Origin: Pogonophryne albipinna
Lineage: Eukaryota; Chordata; Actinopteri; Perciformes; Artedidraconidae
Reading direction: 5' to 3'
Assembly: GCA_028583405.1 (NCBI GenBank)
Contig: CM053251.1
Location: 10,551,495 to 10,615,494, forward strand
DNA length: 64,000 nt
Below the pieces are notes generated by a model that did no database searches, had not been told where the DNA came from, and saw only the letters and a program-made list of their open reading frames with translations. A program made the position numbers and the translations under genes. Below are positions 37,861 to 51,569 of this stretch, in pieces; the stretch's first letter is position 1; each line of letters opens with the position of its first letter.

Positions 37861-38811
37861 GGCCCCTCAAATCCCCGTTACCCTCCCACGCAAACACATG
37901 CACCACACCTGCAGCCGTGCATCATCTCTTATGTTACACTTAGATTTGTTTTATCATGGAATCATTTAAGAGTAGACTAAAGCTATCATTGGGCACTCTG
38001 GCAGGTAAATATACTGTTACACTTCTCACTCCAGGTGTAGGAGTGATCATAGAAACACACTGTGTGTTCTTTTATTTAAGCATGTTTCATTCTTCTCCGT
38101 ATCTTTACATGACTCGGAGGTGAAGACTCAGAGGAGCCTCCAGTTGCACTTTTATCTTTAGTTGCACTTTCTTTTAGGATTTGTTCATCACTCTAATTGA
38201 TCACTTCTAATTCTAGACCTGATATCAATATTTGCATTCTCCATTTTTATATACAAAACCTGCATCTATTGCTTCCTTGTAACAATAGGACTATGGGAAC
38301 ATGGCGGTAATGCTTTACTTTATGGGTTGGAACATATTTGGTACCAATAAAAGAGGAAGTGATACAACATTAATTTAGTTGCCCTAATGAAAAGCTAAGA
38401 AGTAAATATTCATTCATTCATTAGTCCTATATCATTGCAAACTTTATATTTTTGCATGTTCAGCAAACAGACTGTGTAATGATTTCAAAACGTTGTAGGT
38501 TACGCTTATTTTAATTGGAAGTGGATTGATATGTTATTATGTACAGTATTTAACCTTTTTAATTTAGTATCAAAGTCCACAGTTTGCTCATAGAAACTTC
38601 CTTGAAAATTGGTAACAAGTAATAATCCTTTAATATAAAGTGTTAACAAAAATGCTCTGAGATAGAAAGTGTTCCTGCAGCCGTTTCAACAAAAAGACAC
38701 TATTTCTGCGATTACTATTTGATCAAGTGTGAAATACACACGGGCATTCCTTCTCACCACCTTTCAAGATGCACACTGGAGCTACATACACTCTACAGGC
38801 AGGTGTACAGC

Positions 38812-38876
<65 letters not shown>

Positions 38877-40645
38877 GCACCAGGTGGTCCACACATCCTC
38901 AGCAGTGTTATAATTGAACGTCACTGACACACTAACATGCCGCAGCCTTCTCACACACTTAAAGCCCCAGCAGTGCTAATCGTGTCACACAAAAAAAGGG
39001 GCGTCGACTTACTTTCACTTTCTTTTTTTTTTAGAAAAAGGACTTTTAGCGATGCTGCAAACGTTAGATTACTACATTCTGTATATGTCGTCAACTTTTA
39101 GAAGTACTGAAAACTGAAGCCACTTTGTTATTTTGGAGGGAAGAAGAAACCGGAGGAATTTAAGCATGCACATGACTCCTGTATATACTGTACCAAACTC
39201 GTAGTGACGCCACGTGACGAGTTCATTGTCGGTCGGGATGTTAGCACAGCGCCGAGTGATTCTCTCAGCCTAAAAGGTGAACTCTGCAGTCAGGATCTCC
39301 CCGCTGAACTGAAGGTGTAAAAGCCAAAAGGAACAAAGTCAAATCTGCCAGAAAACAAGATATTTGTATTTTCTCAACATAATTCGCCCTTTTCATCAAA
39401 CTGCAGAGTTTTCCTTTTAAGAATGAGCAGCTCTACGTCCTAGTTGTGGGTTTGCTCCATCTCCATTCAGGCGCTGTGCTAACGGCCACTAAGGGGCGAC
39501 CTCTCCGAACAGCCCCAGTGTCTTTAAAGCATCTCTTTAGTCAGTGTTAAAAAATGAATACTATGTTTTTTTTGTAGTGTATTTTAATTTATGTTTTGAT
39601 TATTGTTAGGCTATTTTAAATGGAGAAGCCGTTCAGGATGTATGTATTCAGAGAAAAGTGGAATATGTGATATTCTGTCTAACTTAGTTGTATATTTAAA
39701 TCGCTCACATGAGAACATGGACATTTCTCTCAGTGTTTGATACATGCTTATTGTACTGTAGGGTCAAATGGTAATGTGAAAAAAAACTGGTCGTACCTCC
39801 CCCATTGCATTTCAAACCCTTTCTCGAAGCTGTCTAACACTAAAACAAATTCTACCTGAAAGAGAACCGAGATAAGGATTTATGATTCTAGAAAGCACCG
39901 TCAACACGTGTTTCTCTAAGGAGCTCCGTTACAGTGACACCTGTGGATCTAATGTAGTTCTCATACCAAACTCTTCCATGACTTTACCTGTTTAAAGTCT
40001 TTCAAACACTGACTGGATTGCAAGAAGTTGAAGAAACAGGAATATTATTTATCTGTTGTTTAATATTGAATGATGCTACATGAAGGAGTTATGATACAAT
40101 GAACTAGATTATGCAGTCAGGACAAATGTGTGCTGATCTGATTTGGGTGTCATTTCAATTTCTCTGAGATACTTTGCTCCTCCTTGCCACCCCTGTGCCA
40201 CCTTTTAAGAATATATAACACCCCCCAAATTAAGCTCTGGTACCTGGGACTAGGAGGCCATTCAATCCTCTAGAACTTTTCAGATGTTAGCATTCCTAAA
40301 GTTGATTTGAAAGACAAGATGTCTTTCTTTTGCTGCCTTCAACTAAAGAGTGGAGTAGTGTTAATCTGTTGAGTCAAAGAGGGCTGAATATATCAGATGT
40401 ATTAAAAGGTAGCAGCTATTCTGGGACAGGAGCCAGTAATTCCCCTCATACTATCCAAATCTAACATGTTGTTGCACTGCAGCCCCGGTGTGACCTGCAC
40501 AGGATTGAGATGCCGCCTGCTTTTAAGTTTTAAACACACTTATTGTAAAGGTTCAGTCTAATCTTGTATCCTGCTGTTTGTATGTATTATTTGAACCATA
40601 CTTATGAATTGGTATTCACAATAAAACCAGGCCAAATGTACAGAA
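37861..40645 (+). terminator. stam: stam 3' UTR and polyadenylation signals
   Basis: After the stop at 37858-37860 no other gene begins for nearly 4 kb. AATAAA is at 38346-38351 and again at 40620-40625; the second is followed by TTGTTCTCTTGTTTTC, a T/GT-rich downstream element. The long UTR contains a (CA)n tract (38815-38873). Which site is used cannot be told from the sequence. Confidence 0.5.
38815..38873. repeat. (CA)n microsatellite
   Basis: About 29 uninterrupted CA units in the putative stam 3' UTR. Confidence 0.95.
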
Positions 40646-41083
40646 TAATATGAACAGCCTTGTTCTCTTGTTTTCAAAGCACTTAATGGATTCGTAAAAT
40701 GTGTTTTTGTTTTTGTTTGATTTGCTTCTTAAACTGTTTCACTACTGAGAGACATTTTAAAGGAGACATTGTTATGCATGCTTGTTCCATTTCACAATAT
40801 GAACAATATTTCCTTTGGGAGTTTAGAACAGCTTTAAGTATGAATGTGTGGCTTTTCTCACTTGTGTGAAGTAGGCAATCCACGAGAACAGGTGTTGCCG
40901 CCAATCAGAGTTTTGCAACATTTTGATCAAATCATGACCATTTTGGGGTTGTTTGCTTATCTTGCAATACAGTACTAATGGAGCACTTTCATTGATGTTT
41001 GGACAGTTAAAATATACACTTAATTTATTGTGTACTTTTATCTAAAACAAGTGCAGTTAAACGGTCCTGCTATACATTCTACC

Positions 41084-41385
<302 letters not shown>

Positions 41386-41639
41386 AAGTCCAACAAAAGA
41401 CAGCTTTGTTTAGCAGCTAAAGACACTGATTTTGAAAGTGGCATTTTAAGTGTATTAATGAGGATTCTTTTAAAGTCTCATCACAGTTGTTTTATTGAAA
41501 GTTTCTTTATTTCAACAATGTCTTGATTACTCAATTCTTCAAAAAACATGTTAAAACTTGAGTCTCAAAGTAACCGTTCCAGAACGTATGTACCATCTCC
41601 TTGAAATTATGGGATGGGATGACTTTTTGTTGTTGTTGT

Positions 41640-41809
41640 GAGCCCATAAAAAGTCGAGCATGACCACCTCATTACCTCGGCAATAAAAGAATACAGCCTC
41701 CAGTGCAGTGTAAGCAGTGTCAGTGAGCAGAGTCCAGAAGCTCGTCCGCTCGCTTTGTGGGAGATGATTGTCGAAGTCTTTTCAGACCAGCGACTGGTTT
41801 TCAGAGACG
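41640..41809 (+). promoter_or_regulatory. tmem236: tmem236 promoter / 5' UTR
   Basis: Two TATA-like boxes, CATAAAAAG (about 41645) and CAATAAAAGA (about 41681), lie 130-165 bases before the ATG. GTGTAAGCAGTGTCAGTGAG follows. This is weak evidence based on position and AT-box content. Confidence 0.35.
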
Positions 41810-44800
41810 ATGCCCTCGGGGAAGACGCTGAAGTTCGTCCTGTACGAGGTGCTGCAGTTCGCGGCCCTCATCATACCGGTCTTTGTGATAATGGAGAGGT
41901 TTGCCGGCCTCATACCAGACGTGAGAGAGGGGGATCTGACGGCCTACTGGCTGGTGGTGGCCGCCTCGGTCGCCTACGTGACCTCTGTGACCCTGCTGGT
42001 GTGGGTGCCTCTGAAGTATCTGATCCTGAAGAAGAGGAGGTTTATCACGGAGATCACACAGTGGTGAGTACAGCCATTGGGAAGAACTTAAATCAATGTC
42101 AGGGTCAGAATGGTTAGGAGAGAACAAACCTTTTTAGGGTAGTTTTTGGATTTTGGCTTACTCAGAATAGAATGTACTTGCTCTAATAATGCAGAAGTGA
42201 AAGGGAACACTGAAGCTCCTCAGTAAAAGCAACAACGCTGCAACACAAAAACACCTTTTGACAGTTCAGAAATATTATCAGAATTGACTCTTCAAAATAT
42301 CAAAAAGTGTCCATGATGCAAAATGACTGCTGATGTTTTATGTGGACCTAATCTTAACTACTGTTTTGTTGCTTAATCATTAACAAAGTATCATATTGTA
42401 TAGGTTTTGTTTTCATTTTTTCTGAAATCATAAAGAAATCCTTGATAAGATACAGTCACAGGGGTTTTAATGGTACAGGTGTATGTTGATCTGTTATGAT
42501 CACTAGTTTACGGTGGCTAATGTTAGCCCAATTTAGCTAGATATTGCTTTCTTGCTGATGTCACTGAGTGTTTTAGGCATTTTGGCTCTAACATCATCCC
42601 ATGATTATGTGAAACTGTTTATCTTTATTCTACAAAGTAACTACTAACTGCAGTATTTGCTTCCTAATGATGTGGAATACAAGTATAAAGTGGCACACAA
42701 TACCAAAGTATCTACATAATTGTACTCAAGTAAATCTATTCAACAATTGTCCTTTAATGTAGTAAAATAAGCCGGACAAAAGCACTACAAGAAATGCAGT
42801 TTATACATTCAGAAAAGCACTTTCAACAATTATTCCTTACACTGGGCTAACTGTTATTCAGATGGACTAAAATCAACTCCTTTTGTCTTTCAGGAGGCCG
42901 ACAGCGCTGGCGTATCTCATGCTGTGCACGTTCCCGTGCTTTGCCATATTAATAGCCAGCTCCAAGGTAGAGTCACACAGGCGGATGGCTCTTGTCACAG
43001 AGAAGCACCTGTTGATGTTTCGTTCTGTCACGCTCCGACGGGGTCCTTGAACAGCCATATTTGTTGTAAACAGTCCATTTGTGGCTCGGGATGGTTTTAT
43101 GACCCCCTTGTGTATGTGCTTGGGGAACTATTGTTATTCACTGAGTGATGGTCGACACGGCACATTGCACCTCAGAGAAAGAAACTGATTGCTTGTCACC
43201 AATTCTTCTTCCAAGTATCCTGACATTTTGCCTCTTGAGGTTGCATCCAAATATTTCCTCCCTGTGTATTGAGAGGGACTTTGGCACATTTGTAATGATA
43301 TGTAAACCACAGAGGAAATGTGTCCACTGTCACATGACTGCACGCTGTGTCTGGGCTATTCAGTAACCCACAGTGAACATAACAGGTTGGCCATTAACCC
43401 AAACTTAAGTACCATCTTCCCCTCTGAAAACAGACAGGAATCTTTACACAAATGCAACGTGTTTTCTTTTATTCCTTGACAATACTCCTTGGCGATGACA
43501 TAAATAAGATCATTTGGCTACACAAAGACCTGTCGGACACATCATACATTTAATAACACCATCTAATACTTCTTCAGCTTGTCTTAAGTGAGTTTATAGC
43601 AGCATTTTATTTCTATAACGATGGGGTGGTTAAATTGGATGGCTTCATAAAACTCGGCTCCTCTTTCTCAGTCCAGCCAAATGCCATAATGAATGGTTTC
43701 GATTCAGTTTCATCCGGCTTCACTACTCATGATTTAAAGAGGCAGATCAGTTCTCTGTCCTATTGAATTTACTATTCTTTTTTTTCCTGTTGCTGTAATG
43801 GCTTGTACTTCAGGTGCAGGTGGACAGAGGACTCGAGCTCGACCATTTTACTGAGTTGCCCGTGTCCTTGGTGCTTTTCTCCCTCATCTGTGTGGACATC
43901 ATCGAGAGGATCCGCCCCTGCAAGCTCATGGGACCATGTGAGTTTTTGGTAGAGTTACAAATTAAATAATGTTTATGTATTTGAAGTGTTTGGGTTTTAT
44001 GTTGTGTGAGATCAAATAGATTAAAGTCTTTGATCCTGTAGATATTTTGACAAGGAAAAGTGTGAATAATGAAATGTGCAGCTGCTTAAAGGGATGGTTT
44101 GAAGTTGGGTTTAACCTAACCATAGTCAGTGAGGGTATTACCTACAGAAGATGGCGACGGGGTATTAAGACCGTTATCTATGCTCTCTTCAAAGCCACCA
44201 AACTCCTTTGAGAAAAATCTGTAATTTTAACTCGCAGAAGTTGCTGGTCGACACCTGCCTGCATCAGTTTGTGTTATTCAATGACTTTGGTGTTTTACTG
44301 ACTATGGATACGAACATTAATCAACCCCTTCAAACAATACCAACTATCGCTTTTAAGGGTATTTGTTACCTGTGCTTTTCCTACTTTGACAACTCACAAT
44401 GTCTGCTGTAAAAAATCAGCGGTTCATTACTCTAAACAGTTATTGTTGTACCAACATTTGATCAGTTTCCTCAGGGGTCCTCAAGTGTCCCGAAGGTGTC
44501 TGCAAAGAGCCCTGTTTCAAAATGTAGTTTACTGTTTAACACCTTTTAATAACATGCCTGAATACATCTTTCCTTTTCTAGCCAGGATAGACATTGACTG
44601 TATGTCCAAATAAGATTCTACAGCACTTTGAAACTACGTTGAAAAATCAACCCCCTTGAAACACGTACTTTCAACACACTAACTTCCCTTTATAATGTTT
44701 GTGCATCAATTTATCCACGATCTGCAACTTTAACAGTTTGATTTCTTGTAATCCGCAGCAGACAGCCTGGAGTCTGACCTTGAGATGCCCGGCCCGGTCC

Positions 44801-45381
44801 TCACCCACCTGGAGTCGGTGAGCACCGTCACAGGCCAGCTGCCCGCTGACGATGATGAAGGTCAGAGCGCTATGACCCCAGAGGTCAGGAACGGCGGACC
44901 CTCGGGCAGATGGTCCGACCTCCCTGGCTCCCCCAGCCGCCCCACACACAGCGCCGCCTACCTCTACTCCTCTTCCTCGCGTCGGAGGTCCTACTCCGGT
45001 CCTCTGGGCTTCCTGTGGCGCAGGGACATGAGGTCAGAGGTGCTGGTGGATTGTTTCCTGTTCTGGTTTGACACGGTGGAGATGGTGAGAGTAGCAGGAG
45101 AGCCGCTGATCTTCTACTCGGTCTGGGTGTTCCCCGTCTACATCCTGGCCTTCATGTCCACTCTCCGCATGATCATCACTCCTCAAAACCCTCTGTTGAG
45201 TTCTGCCGGAGTCGCTCTGCAGGACCTTCCTTTCTTCGTCTTTAGAGTCGCTCTCATTTTCGTGTTTGGTTATGTCACACCCGTGTTGTACACGTTGAAA
45301 AATGTGCTGGTGAGCCTGACTTTTATCTACTTTACATTCCTGACTAAGCTGAGGATTTTCAAAAAGCAGAGCATGTTTTGA
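41810..45381 (+). CDS. tmem236: Transmembrane protein 236
   Basis: Multi-pass membrane protein of the TMEM236 (FAM23) family; the molecular function is unknown. Exons: 41810-42063, 42894-42966, 43814-43937 and 44759-45381, joining in frame to 1,074 nt (357 residues). The start MPSGKTLKFVLYEVLQFAA aligns with human MASGRLIKFVVFELLEF. Hydrophobic segments lie at about 10-32, 45-68, 88-107, 128-146 and three or four more after residue 250. The loop encoded by the first half of exon 4 (about residues 152-250) is Ser/Pro-rich and poorly conserved. After it come conserved blocks RRDMRSEVLVDCFLFWFDTV, EMVRVAGEPLIFYSVWVFPV, ITPQNPLLS and a LQDLPFFVFRVALI-like end. The protein ends KKQSMF. Its place next to stam matches human 10p12. 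Confidence 0.93.
42630..42740. repeat. Diverged fragment of the hAT-like repeat seen at 1-423
   Basis: Contains CAAAGTAACTACTAACTGCA and ACAAGTATAAAGTGGCACAC then TCTACATAATTGTACTCAAG, in the word order of the reverse strand of the teleost ACTTTTACTTAAGTA family. It lies in tmem236 intron 1. Confidence 0.4.
44085..44660. repeat. Possible dispersed repeat in tmem236 intron 3
   Basis: Contains TTAAAGGGATGGTTTGAAGT near the left side, CTACAGAAGATGGCGACGGG, and TTGAAAAATCAACCCCCTTG near the right. These words resemble a common fish transposon-derived repeat. No target duplication was defined. Confidence 0.3.
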
Positions 45382-45760
45382 GGAGGAGAGGCAGAGCCTG
45401 TTGTTAATGAGAGGGCCGCTCTGATTGTGGATGGAGGAACAGTTGGTGTGTTTATGTGGAGGGAGCAGCACCAGAGAAACATGCAGCTGGTGCTGATGAT
45501 CAAGACAAACATGCTTTGACTTGTAATGGCTGCAAATCTATGATCAGGCCGTTCATCCAAGTCAGAGTGTAAAAAGATCCTGTATTTAAAACAAGAAAGG
45601 TGTGTAGGCTTGAGTGTACAGTGAGACATTTGTATTTGTCATTTTTCTGTGACTAATTGTATTTATTGTTTTTAATTTTAAGTTTACCTGCTATTTTTTA
45701 TCTATTTGTTAACACACTACAAAAGTGATGAACAAATAAATAATGATTCTTAAACAAAAG
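45382..45760 (+). terminator. tmem236: tmem236 3' UTR with AATAAA
   Basis: The stop TGA is at 45379-45381. The first clear hexamer is AATAAA at 45735-45740, giving a UTR of about 370 bases. Confidence 0.55.
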
Positions 45761-46576
45761 CTTCTCAACCTTTTCAAACAACACAAACTTTGTGAAATAA
45801 ATATCCTTTGTTTTCAGACAAGTGTCACCGTTGGCGTTTTGACAATATTTAAATATCATTCCTTTAATCTGACTGTGTTCACATCTTGTTTCCTTTCACT
45901 CATGCTCCTGAAGTGCTCATCGGAATACAGACAGTCAGGTTTTTATCATAATGCCACAAAATGCTCCATCCCATTTTAGACAATTCTTAAAGACTCTGTG
46001 TTTTAAATGACAGCAAACTCATAAAGACATTTGTTTTCAGCTTCTACTGAATGAACAAACTGGGTAACGTCATATACATTAAGGGTTTGTGCAAACTACA
46101 ATATTTTGCCACAATTTGCCACATTTTTTGACAAAAAGACAAAAGAACTCCTCTCAGCACAGAATGCACACCTGTGCCCTGAGGTTGGGGACGTTGTTAC
46201 TCTTGGAAACATACAGATGTCTCCATAGGAAAATAATAATCACTCATACAAAAAAACAACGTGGCATTTATGTACAGTAAACTTTCTTTTAAACTGTTCC
46301 ATGAAAGTTCCTCTTCTATAGGACTATCCGTATGGTTCTCTTTTCAGTTTTGTCACCCATGCGCTATTGGTGATTAATCATACCATTCCTCTACATTACC
46401 TTTAATCCGTGTTAACTTTAGACACTTTATTTATTATCCGTGCTTCTCTTTTGATTGCAGCTTCCTAACCGTGTGTTCCCCTCTGTGACAGCACCAGCAC
46501 ATTTTATATGTGTGTTGCTGCTTTTAACTCTTCGTCCTTGGCTGTTGAGAATCAGCATCTCGCCCTCGTCTCTTGC

Positions 46577-47025
<449 letters not shown>

Positions 47026-47376
47026 AGAATGCCAGTGACACAGCAGAGAGAGAGAGAGAGAGAGAGAGAGATGCTGATATAATCGCCAGTCATCCACCAG
47101 GGCTTTTCTGACAGAAAAACCCTGCATGGAGCACTTGGTCTTTGTCTGTCTGATGGATGAGCCGGGCGAGGGGACACACAGTTTAAGGGATTGTCTAATT
47201 GGCGGCTGTTGTGTCCCTCCATAACACACAAAAGGTACGACATAAAGGATTTTGAAATAAAGCGTCAAATATCCCTCTGCACCTGATGTGTTTTGGTGAA
47301 TCGCCTTTGTCACACTGAATGGCAAGATTTGTTTTAATGCTTTATCAATGATACACGCAGAGTGAGGGGACTATAA

Positions 47377-47899
47377 TGGCGCATTTCCACTGCAGCGGGT
47401 AGCCCCGTTTAAGCGTACTTAATCGTCCTCAAGCGGCCAGGCCAGTTTCTGGTGGCCTTTCCATATAGCGTAGCACCGGCTAGCGGGTACTTTTTCCCTC
47501 TTCAGGGCTGAACTAGTGACGTCAACACTCTCGACTGCTGATTGGTCAGAGAGAATCGTCACAAGATCGCGCGCGGGATCATCCCTAGCGTCGCATATAT
47601 ATCTAGAAGCAAGCTTGCAGCATTTTTATACACAGCATTTTTGTAAACGGAGGAGCTACAAAAATGGCAACGTCAAAGAAAAGCACACCGTGGTCGACCG
47701 AGGAGGTGACGACGTTCCTACATCTCATTGGGGATGATAAAATCCAGCGGGAGCTCGACGGAACAACAAAGCCGATCGCCCCGCCTACACTGCGTTGCTA
47801 CCCCAGGTCCTAAACTGTAATGGGAATGCGCCACGGCCAGCGAGGCAGACCGAGGCCGACGCTTAAACGGGGCTGCCCCGCTGCAGTGGAAATGTGCCA
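47377..47899 (+). mobile_element. PIF/Harbinger-type miniature element (523 bp)
   Basis: The left terminus TGGCGCATTTCCACTGCAGC and the right terminus (reverse complement TGGCACATTTCCACTGCAGC) form inverted repeats that continue for about 40 bp (CGGGTAGCCCCGTTTAAGCG). They are flanked by the 3-bp duplication TAA (47374-47376 and 47900-47902), the TWA target typical of PIF/Harbinger. Inside is a short fragment encoding a Myb/SANT-like start (47664-47771). There is no DDE transposase, so it is non-autonomous. Confidence 0.85.
47664..47771 (+). pseudogene. Harbinger Myb/SANT-like protein fragment
   Basis: From an ATG in good context the frame reads MATSKKSTPWSTEEVTTFLH and continues LIGDDKIQRELDGTTK. 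The W-S-x-E-E-V spacing and the IQRELDG motif are the first helices of the Myb/SANT-like DNA-binding protein that partners Harbinger transposases in fish. After about 36 residues the similarity stops at the sequence leading to the right terminus. It is a deletion relic, not an intact gene. Confidence 0.65.
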
Positions 47900-47902
47900 T
47901 AA

Positions 47903-48707
47903 GTCACAGGGAGGGGAAAAACTAGCCTGCTTTCATTTATTGAAAACTAAAATTAATTTCCCCACAGGATGATTCATACTATAATCTGCAAGAAAGCATT
48001 AGTGCAGCTTCAGTTATTGTGGCCATTTTGTACCATGATGGCAGTCCAGAGAGCTCTTCTGTTATTCCTGTGACACACAGTGAGTGCTGCAAAGGATCAA
48101 AGGGAGAAGCAACAGCCTGTATCTTCATCTGAGTCTCAAGGATCCACGTTCAACTCGAAAGCTTTCTGAGGAGTCAGAGGCTTTTAATTCCTTGTTCCTT
48201 TTTTGGTCATATAATTAACTTTTCCTGCATTCTTAGAGAAGCTTTGCATTAATTCATCCGGTTTTCACTTCATACTCAGCCTGCAAAGAAACTGAGATGT
48301 ACATTGTCATTATATTTCCTTGCTGACGATAGCAATGCCTCACTGAGCCTCTGTTGACTCTTCTTCTCCTAAAAAGATCACCTTTGTTTGAAAAACTATC
48401 CAGAAACCTACCTGTACTTTTAGAAAAAAAGTTGATATCTTTTGGATACACGCTGAAATATACTGACTCATTTTCTCCACTTGTGCCAAGAGGTTTTGGG
48501 ACTCATTTATAGAATTAAATGGTTTGAAAAGAGGGGAGATTTTCCCCAGTGCCTCCTCATCCCGCTGTTAAGGAGGGGTGGAGGCTTTGTAAATCTGAGA
48601 GGCTGGAGGGCGCATTTGAATTCAGGCTGTGTGTCTCCTGCGCTAGCCGAATGTTACCTGCTCTAGCATGGCAACAGAGAGAGAGCGGTGAGCTTCAGCT
48701 GCAGCCT

Positions 48708-48755
<48 letters not shown>

Positions 48756-49511
48756 ACACACACGTGCATTCACAGCAGAAGTGCAAAGAGTGACTCAGGT
48801 AAGCAGGAACGGTCCTGATGAGAGAGGGAAGCAGCGTGCTGGAGTGAGAGATATTGAAGGAGGAGCTATAGAGCTGGAATTTTTGAGGAGGGGAGACGAG
48901 GGGAATCTCACAGAAACCGAAAATCTAGACTCCCAGGGCTTACCAGGGAGGGATAGACAGGGAGGCAGACGAGATGGCTATGGAGTGTGGCTGCAGCTGT
49001 GATTGGATAAATCTGACAGACTACAGAGCACTGAGACACACACACATAGAGAAGAAGATGACATTTAGTTTCTGAAGCGAGTCTATTCAGGGGGCTTAAG
49101 CCGGGGGAGGTGTAAGGGAGATTTTTCTGACAGGGTAAGTCAAAACAGAGAGGTGTGAGGTTTGGTTTTGGGAGGGTAGATAAACACAGGATGACAGCTG
49201 AACCACCTGTCCTTCTGAGATGAGCTGAGGACACACACAAGGAGACAAACTAACCTTAAACACTTCTCATCAGACTGGCGCACAGGACACGACTTCAAAG
49301 ATGCTTTTTGGCGTCCGGATCACCTGAACTCATCTGAGAACATAACTCTCGAGAGGGACCCCCTGGAGGACCCAAAAGAGTCTGTATCTTATTGCGGGAA
49401 CTCCCTGAAGAGGTGGCGATCAGGAGCATCAACTGTGCCATGAGGACCCTGTGTGTGAGCCCGGCCTGAGACCACCCCCCCGGCCTGTCCCCTCCTCTAC
49501 TGGATGTCTTG
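47903..49511 (+). promoter_or_regulatory. Presumed cacnb2 (beta-2a start) promoter and 5' UTR
   Basis: Stretch upstream of the 49512 start. It holds a (CA)n tract at about 48709-48764. Purine-rich, locally GC-richer sequence from about 48800 to 49500 (AGGAGGGGAGACGAGGGGAA, CAGGGAGGCAGACGAG) fits a long 5' leader. No TATA box was assigned and the transcription start cannot be placed. Confidence 0.35.
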
Positions 49512-49559
49512 ATGTATTGCTGTGGGCTTGGACACTGGCGGAGTGTGCAGTCCACCTAT
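49512..49559 (+). CDS. cacnb2: cacnb2 alternative first coding exon (palmitoylated beta-2a type)
   Basis: The beta-2 subunit is the cytosolic partner that traffics and gates high-voltage-activated calcium channels. This exon reads MYCCGLGHWRSVQSTY then gtgagt. Mammalian beta-2a starts with 16 residues MQCCGLVHRRRVRVSY, also ending at a phase-0 junction after Tyr. The Cys3-Cys4 pair, which is palmitoylated in mammalian beta-2a and slows channel inactivation, is kept, as is the CCGL-H-R pattern. Downstream shared exons (GSADSYTSRPS...) were not found up to 64000, so the gene continues beyond the window. cacnb2 also fits the human gene order. The teleost paralogue (a or b) cannot be told. Confidence 0.82.
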
Positions 49560-51569
49560 GTGAGTGACCATCGCAGCACCTCCATGCAGCATCCACATGT
49601 TTTCTTTTATCCCATAGCAACAGGGAAGTATTGAGTAAGAGAGGGGAGGGGATGCATATTTACGATACACACTATTATTGCATTTTATATACTGCTGAAT
49701 GTGTAGTCACTGCATTACAATGCCGGTGATATTTATATCCGTCTATAAGCCGATAGAAATGTGACTCTTGCAACCTGTTCACTCCTCTGTGACGGTTCCT
49801 CTGTGCGAGTTTTCTGCTGCGCTGCAGTTTATCAGGACAGACAGTGTCATTGTCAAACAGCTGGCAGTATCGATCCAGTGCAGGACTTCATGAAAACATG
49901 ACCTACAAAGCCAATAACCCCGTACAGGATGGTTTGTTTGAGGCAACAGTTTGATTTCAACACCATGCAATAAAAACCAAAGTCAAGGTGATTTAGGAAA
50001 AGCTGCTGTCCTCACTTCACACGGTGACCTGTCTGAAGGAGCCGGGGAGGACAGACAGGTGCAGCTATCGCATCACAAGACAGCTTTTAATGTCCTCTCA
50101 ATGACAGAAAGGAGCGAAGAGTCTCCTCCACCTGTTTCTCTTCATTTCTTCTCATCCTTCCACTAACTCCCATCCTTTCCTCTCTGTTTGCTGCTTCGTC
50201 ACTGTAGTTATTGTTGCTCATGCGTCTATGCACAACCTCTGTTAAGTCCTGTTGCAGCTGATACTATAGAGTGTCAGAGCTGTGCATTGTGGGATGGCGC
50301 TGACTGCGGTGGAAAGTATCGCAACCACAGTCCTACATGAAACAGGCTTACTGTCAGCACTCAGCACTGAATAGGCTGTCAGAGCAAAGCCTCGCAGAAT
50401 ACCCACACTGCTCTGCTGCATTCAGTGTGTGCCCACCTCAGCAACCAGCCAGGAGAAAGAAACATACACAATCAAAAAGCCATGCACCGCAAAAAACAGT
50501 GACATATCAAGATCTGATGACAGCAGTTAGGAAGGTGTCTGTCAAGTGTTGTTTAGAAGCACCCAGGCTTGAAATGTGCTTCTGTGGTGCAAGCATATTA
50601 CTCATCTGTTATATTCACACCATTTGTTGACCTACAATAAGCAGTCCTAAATGAAGTAATTAGAAAGATGGATCAGGGTAAGCTACAACTTGGTGTCGGA
50701 CAGTTCCCAATGTTGGTTAAAATGACTCACTTGATCGTGAATTAACAAAATATATATACTCTACTGCACAGTGCACAGTGTGTTAGTTTGGTTTCCAGAT
50801 TCCCCCCCAATCTTTGCTGCTTTACTATGAAGTAATAGTTTTCATTCATCATGCTTTTAGACACTATTCAAAACAAATTGTCCCTCCATGTGTGGCCTTT
50901 TCTGGCAGAGATCACAGCTCGATTACTTCAAGTGCTTGCCTGGCTCTAGGAAGGATCTTAAGATGACTTTCTGTTCTTTGATTTATGTCTGCTGTTCACA
51001 TCATGTCACTGTGTCAAGAGGACGCCGTTTCCAACCACATGGGCTCCGTTATTCCCATTGTATAATTCGGCCTATAAACCTTAGAAAAACAAGACACATT
51101 TAAGGGTAAAAAACATTTCTGAACCTCTTTTTTATCCACAGGTTTATAAAATAAGAAGGGTCTGTCTTATTTCTTTGTGTCTAATTTGTTATTAAGGAAT
51201 GCCAGATAAGACATTTTACTTTAAGACTTTCCCCCTAAATACATTGACACAAGATGCACCTTTAATGTATTGCATGAAGCACTGTTTGGGAATATCAGCT
51301 TTTAATTTTCTATGCATTTTTCTTGCAGCATATAGAGGCAGACAGAACATGTTGGAGAGAGAGAGGAAGAGATTGATGACTAATGAAACAAATGTTGCAT
51401 CTAAACTGGGAACATATCCGTTCACATTTATTTTGGTGTTTAAAGGCCTGCTGTATTTTCAAAGCGATCATTTTATGGAAGTGTTCAACATTTCCTGAGG
51501 TGTTTTTTACAGTACTTCTTGTGAACCCTGCCTTGTGTGTTTGTTTTTAAATATCACATCACTTTAAAA
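49560..51569 (+). other. cacnb2 first-intron sequence
   Basis: No exon was recognised in this 2-kb stretch. It has moderately GC-rich sequence at 50000-50500 without a clear open frame of known type. Confidence 0.45.

Noticed and set aside
45034..45471. 145-codon minus-strand frame over tmem236 exon 4
   Set aside because: Antisense of conserved membrane-protein coding sequence; no family resemblance.
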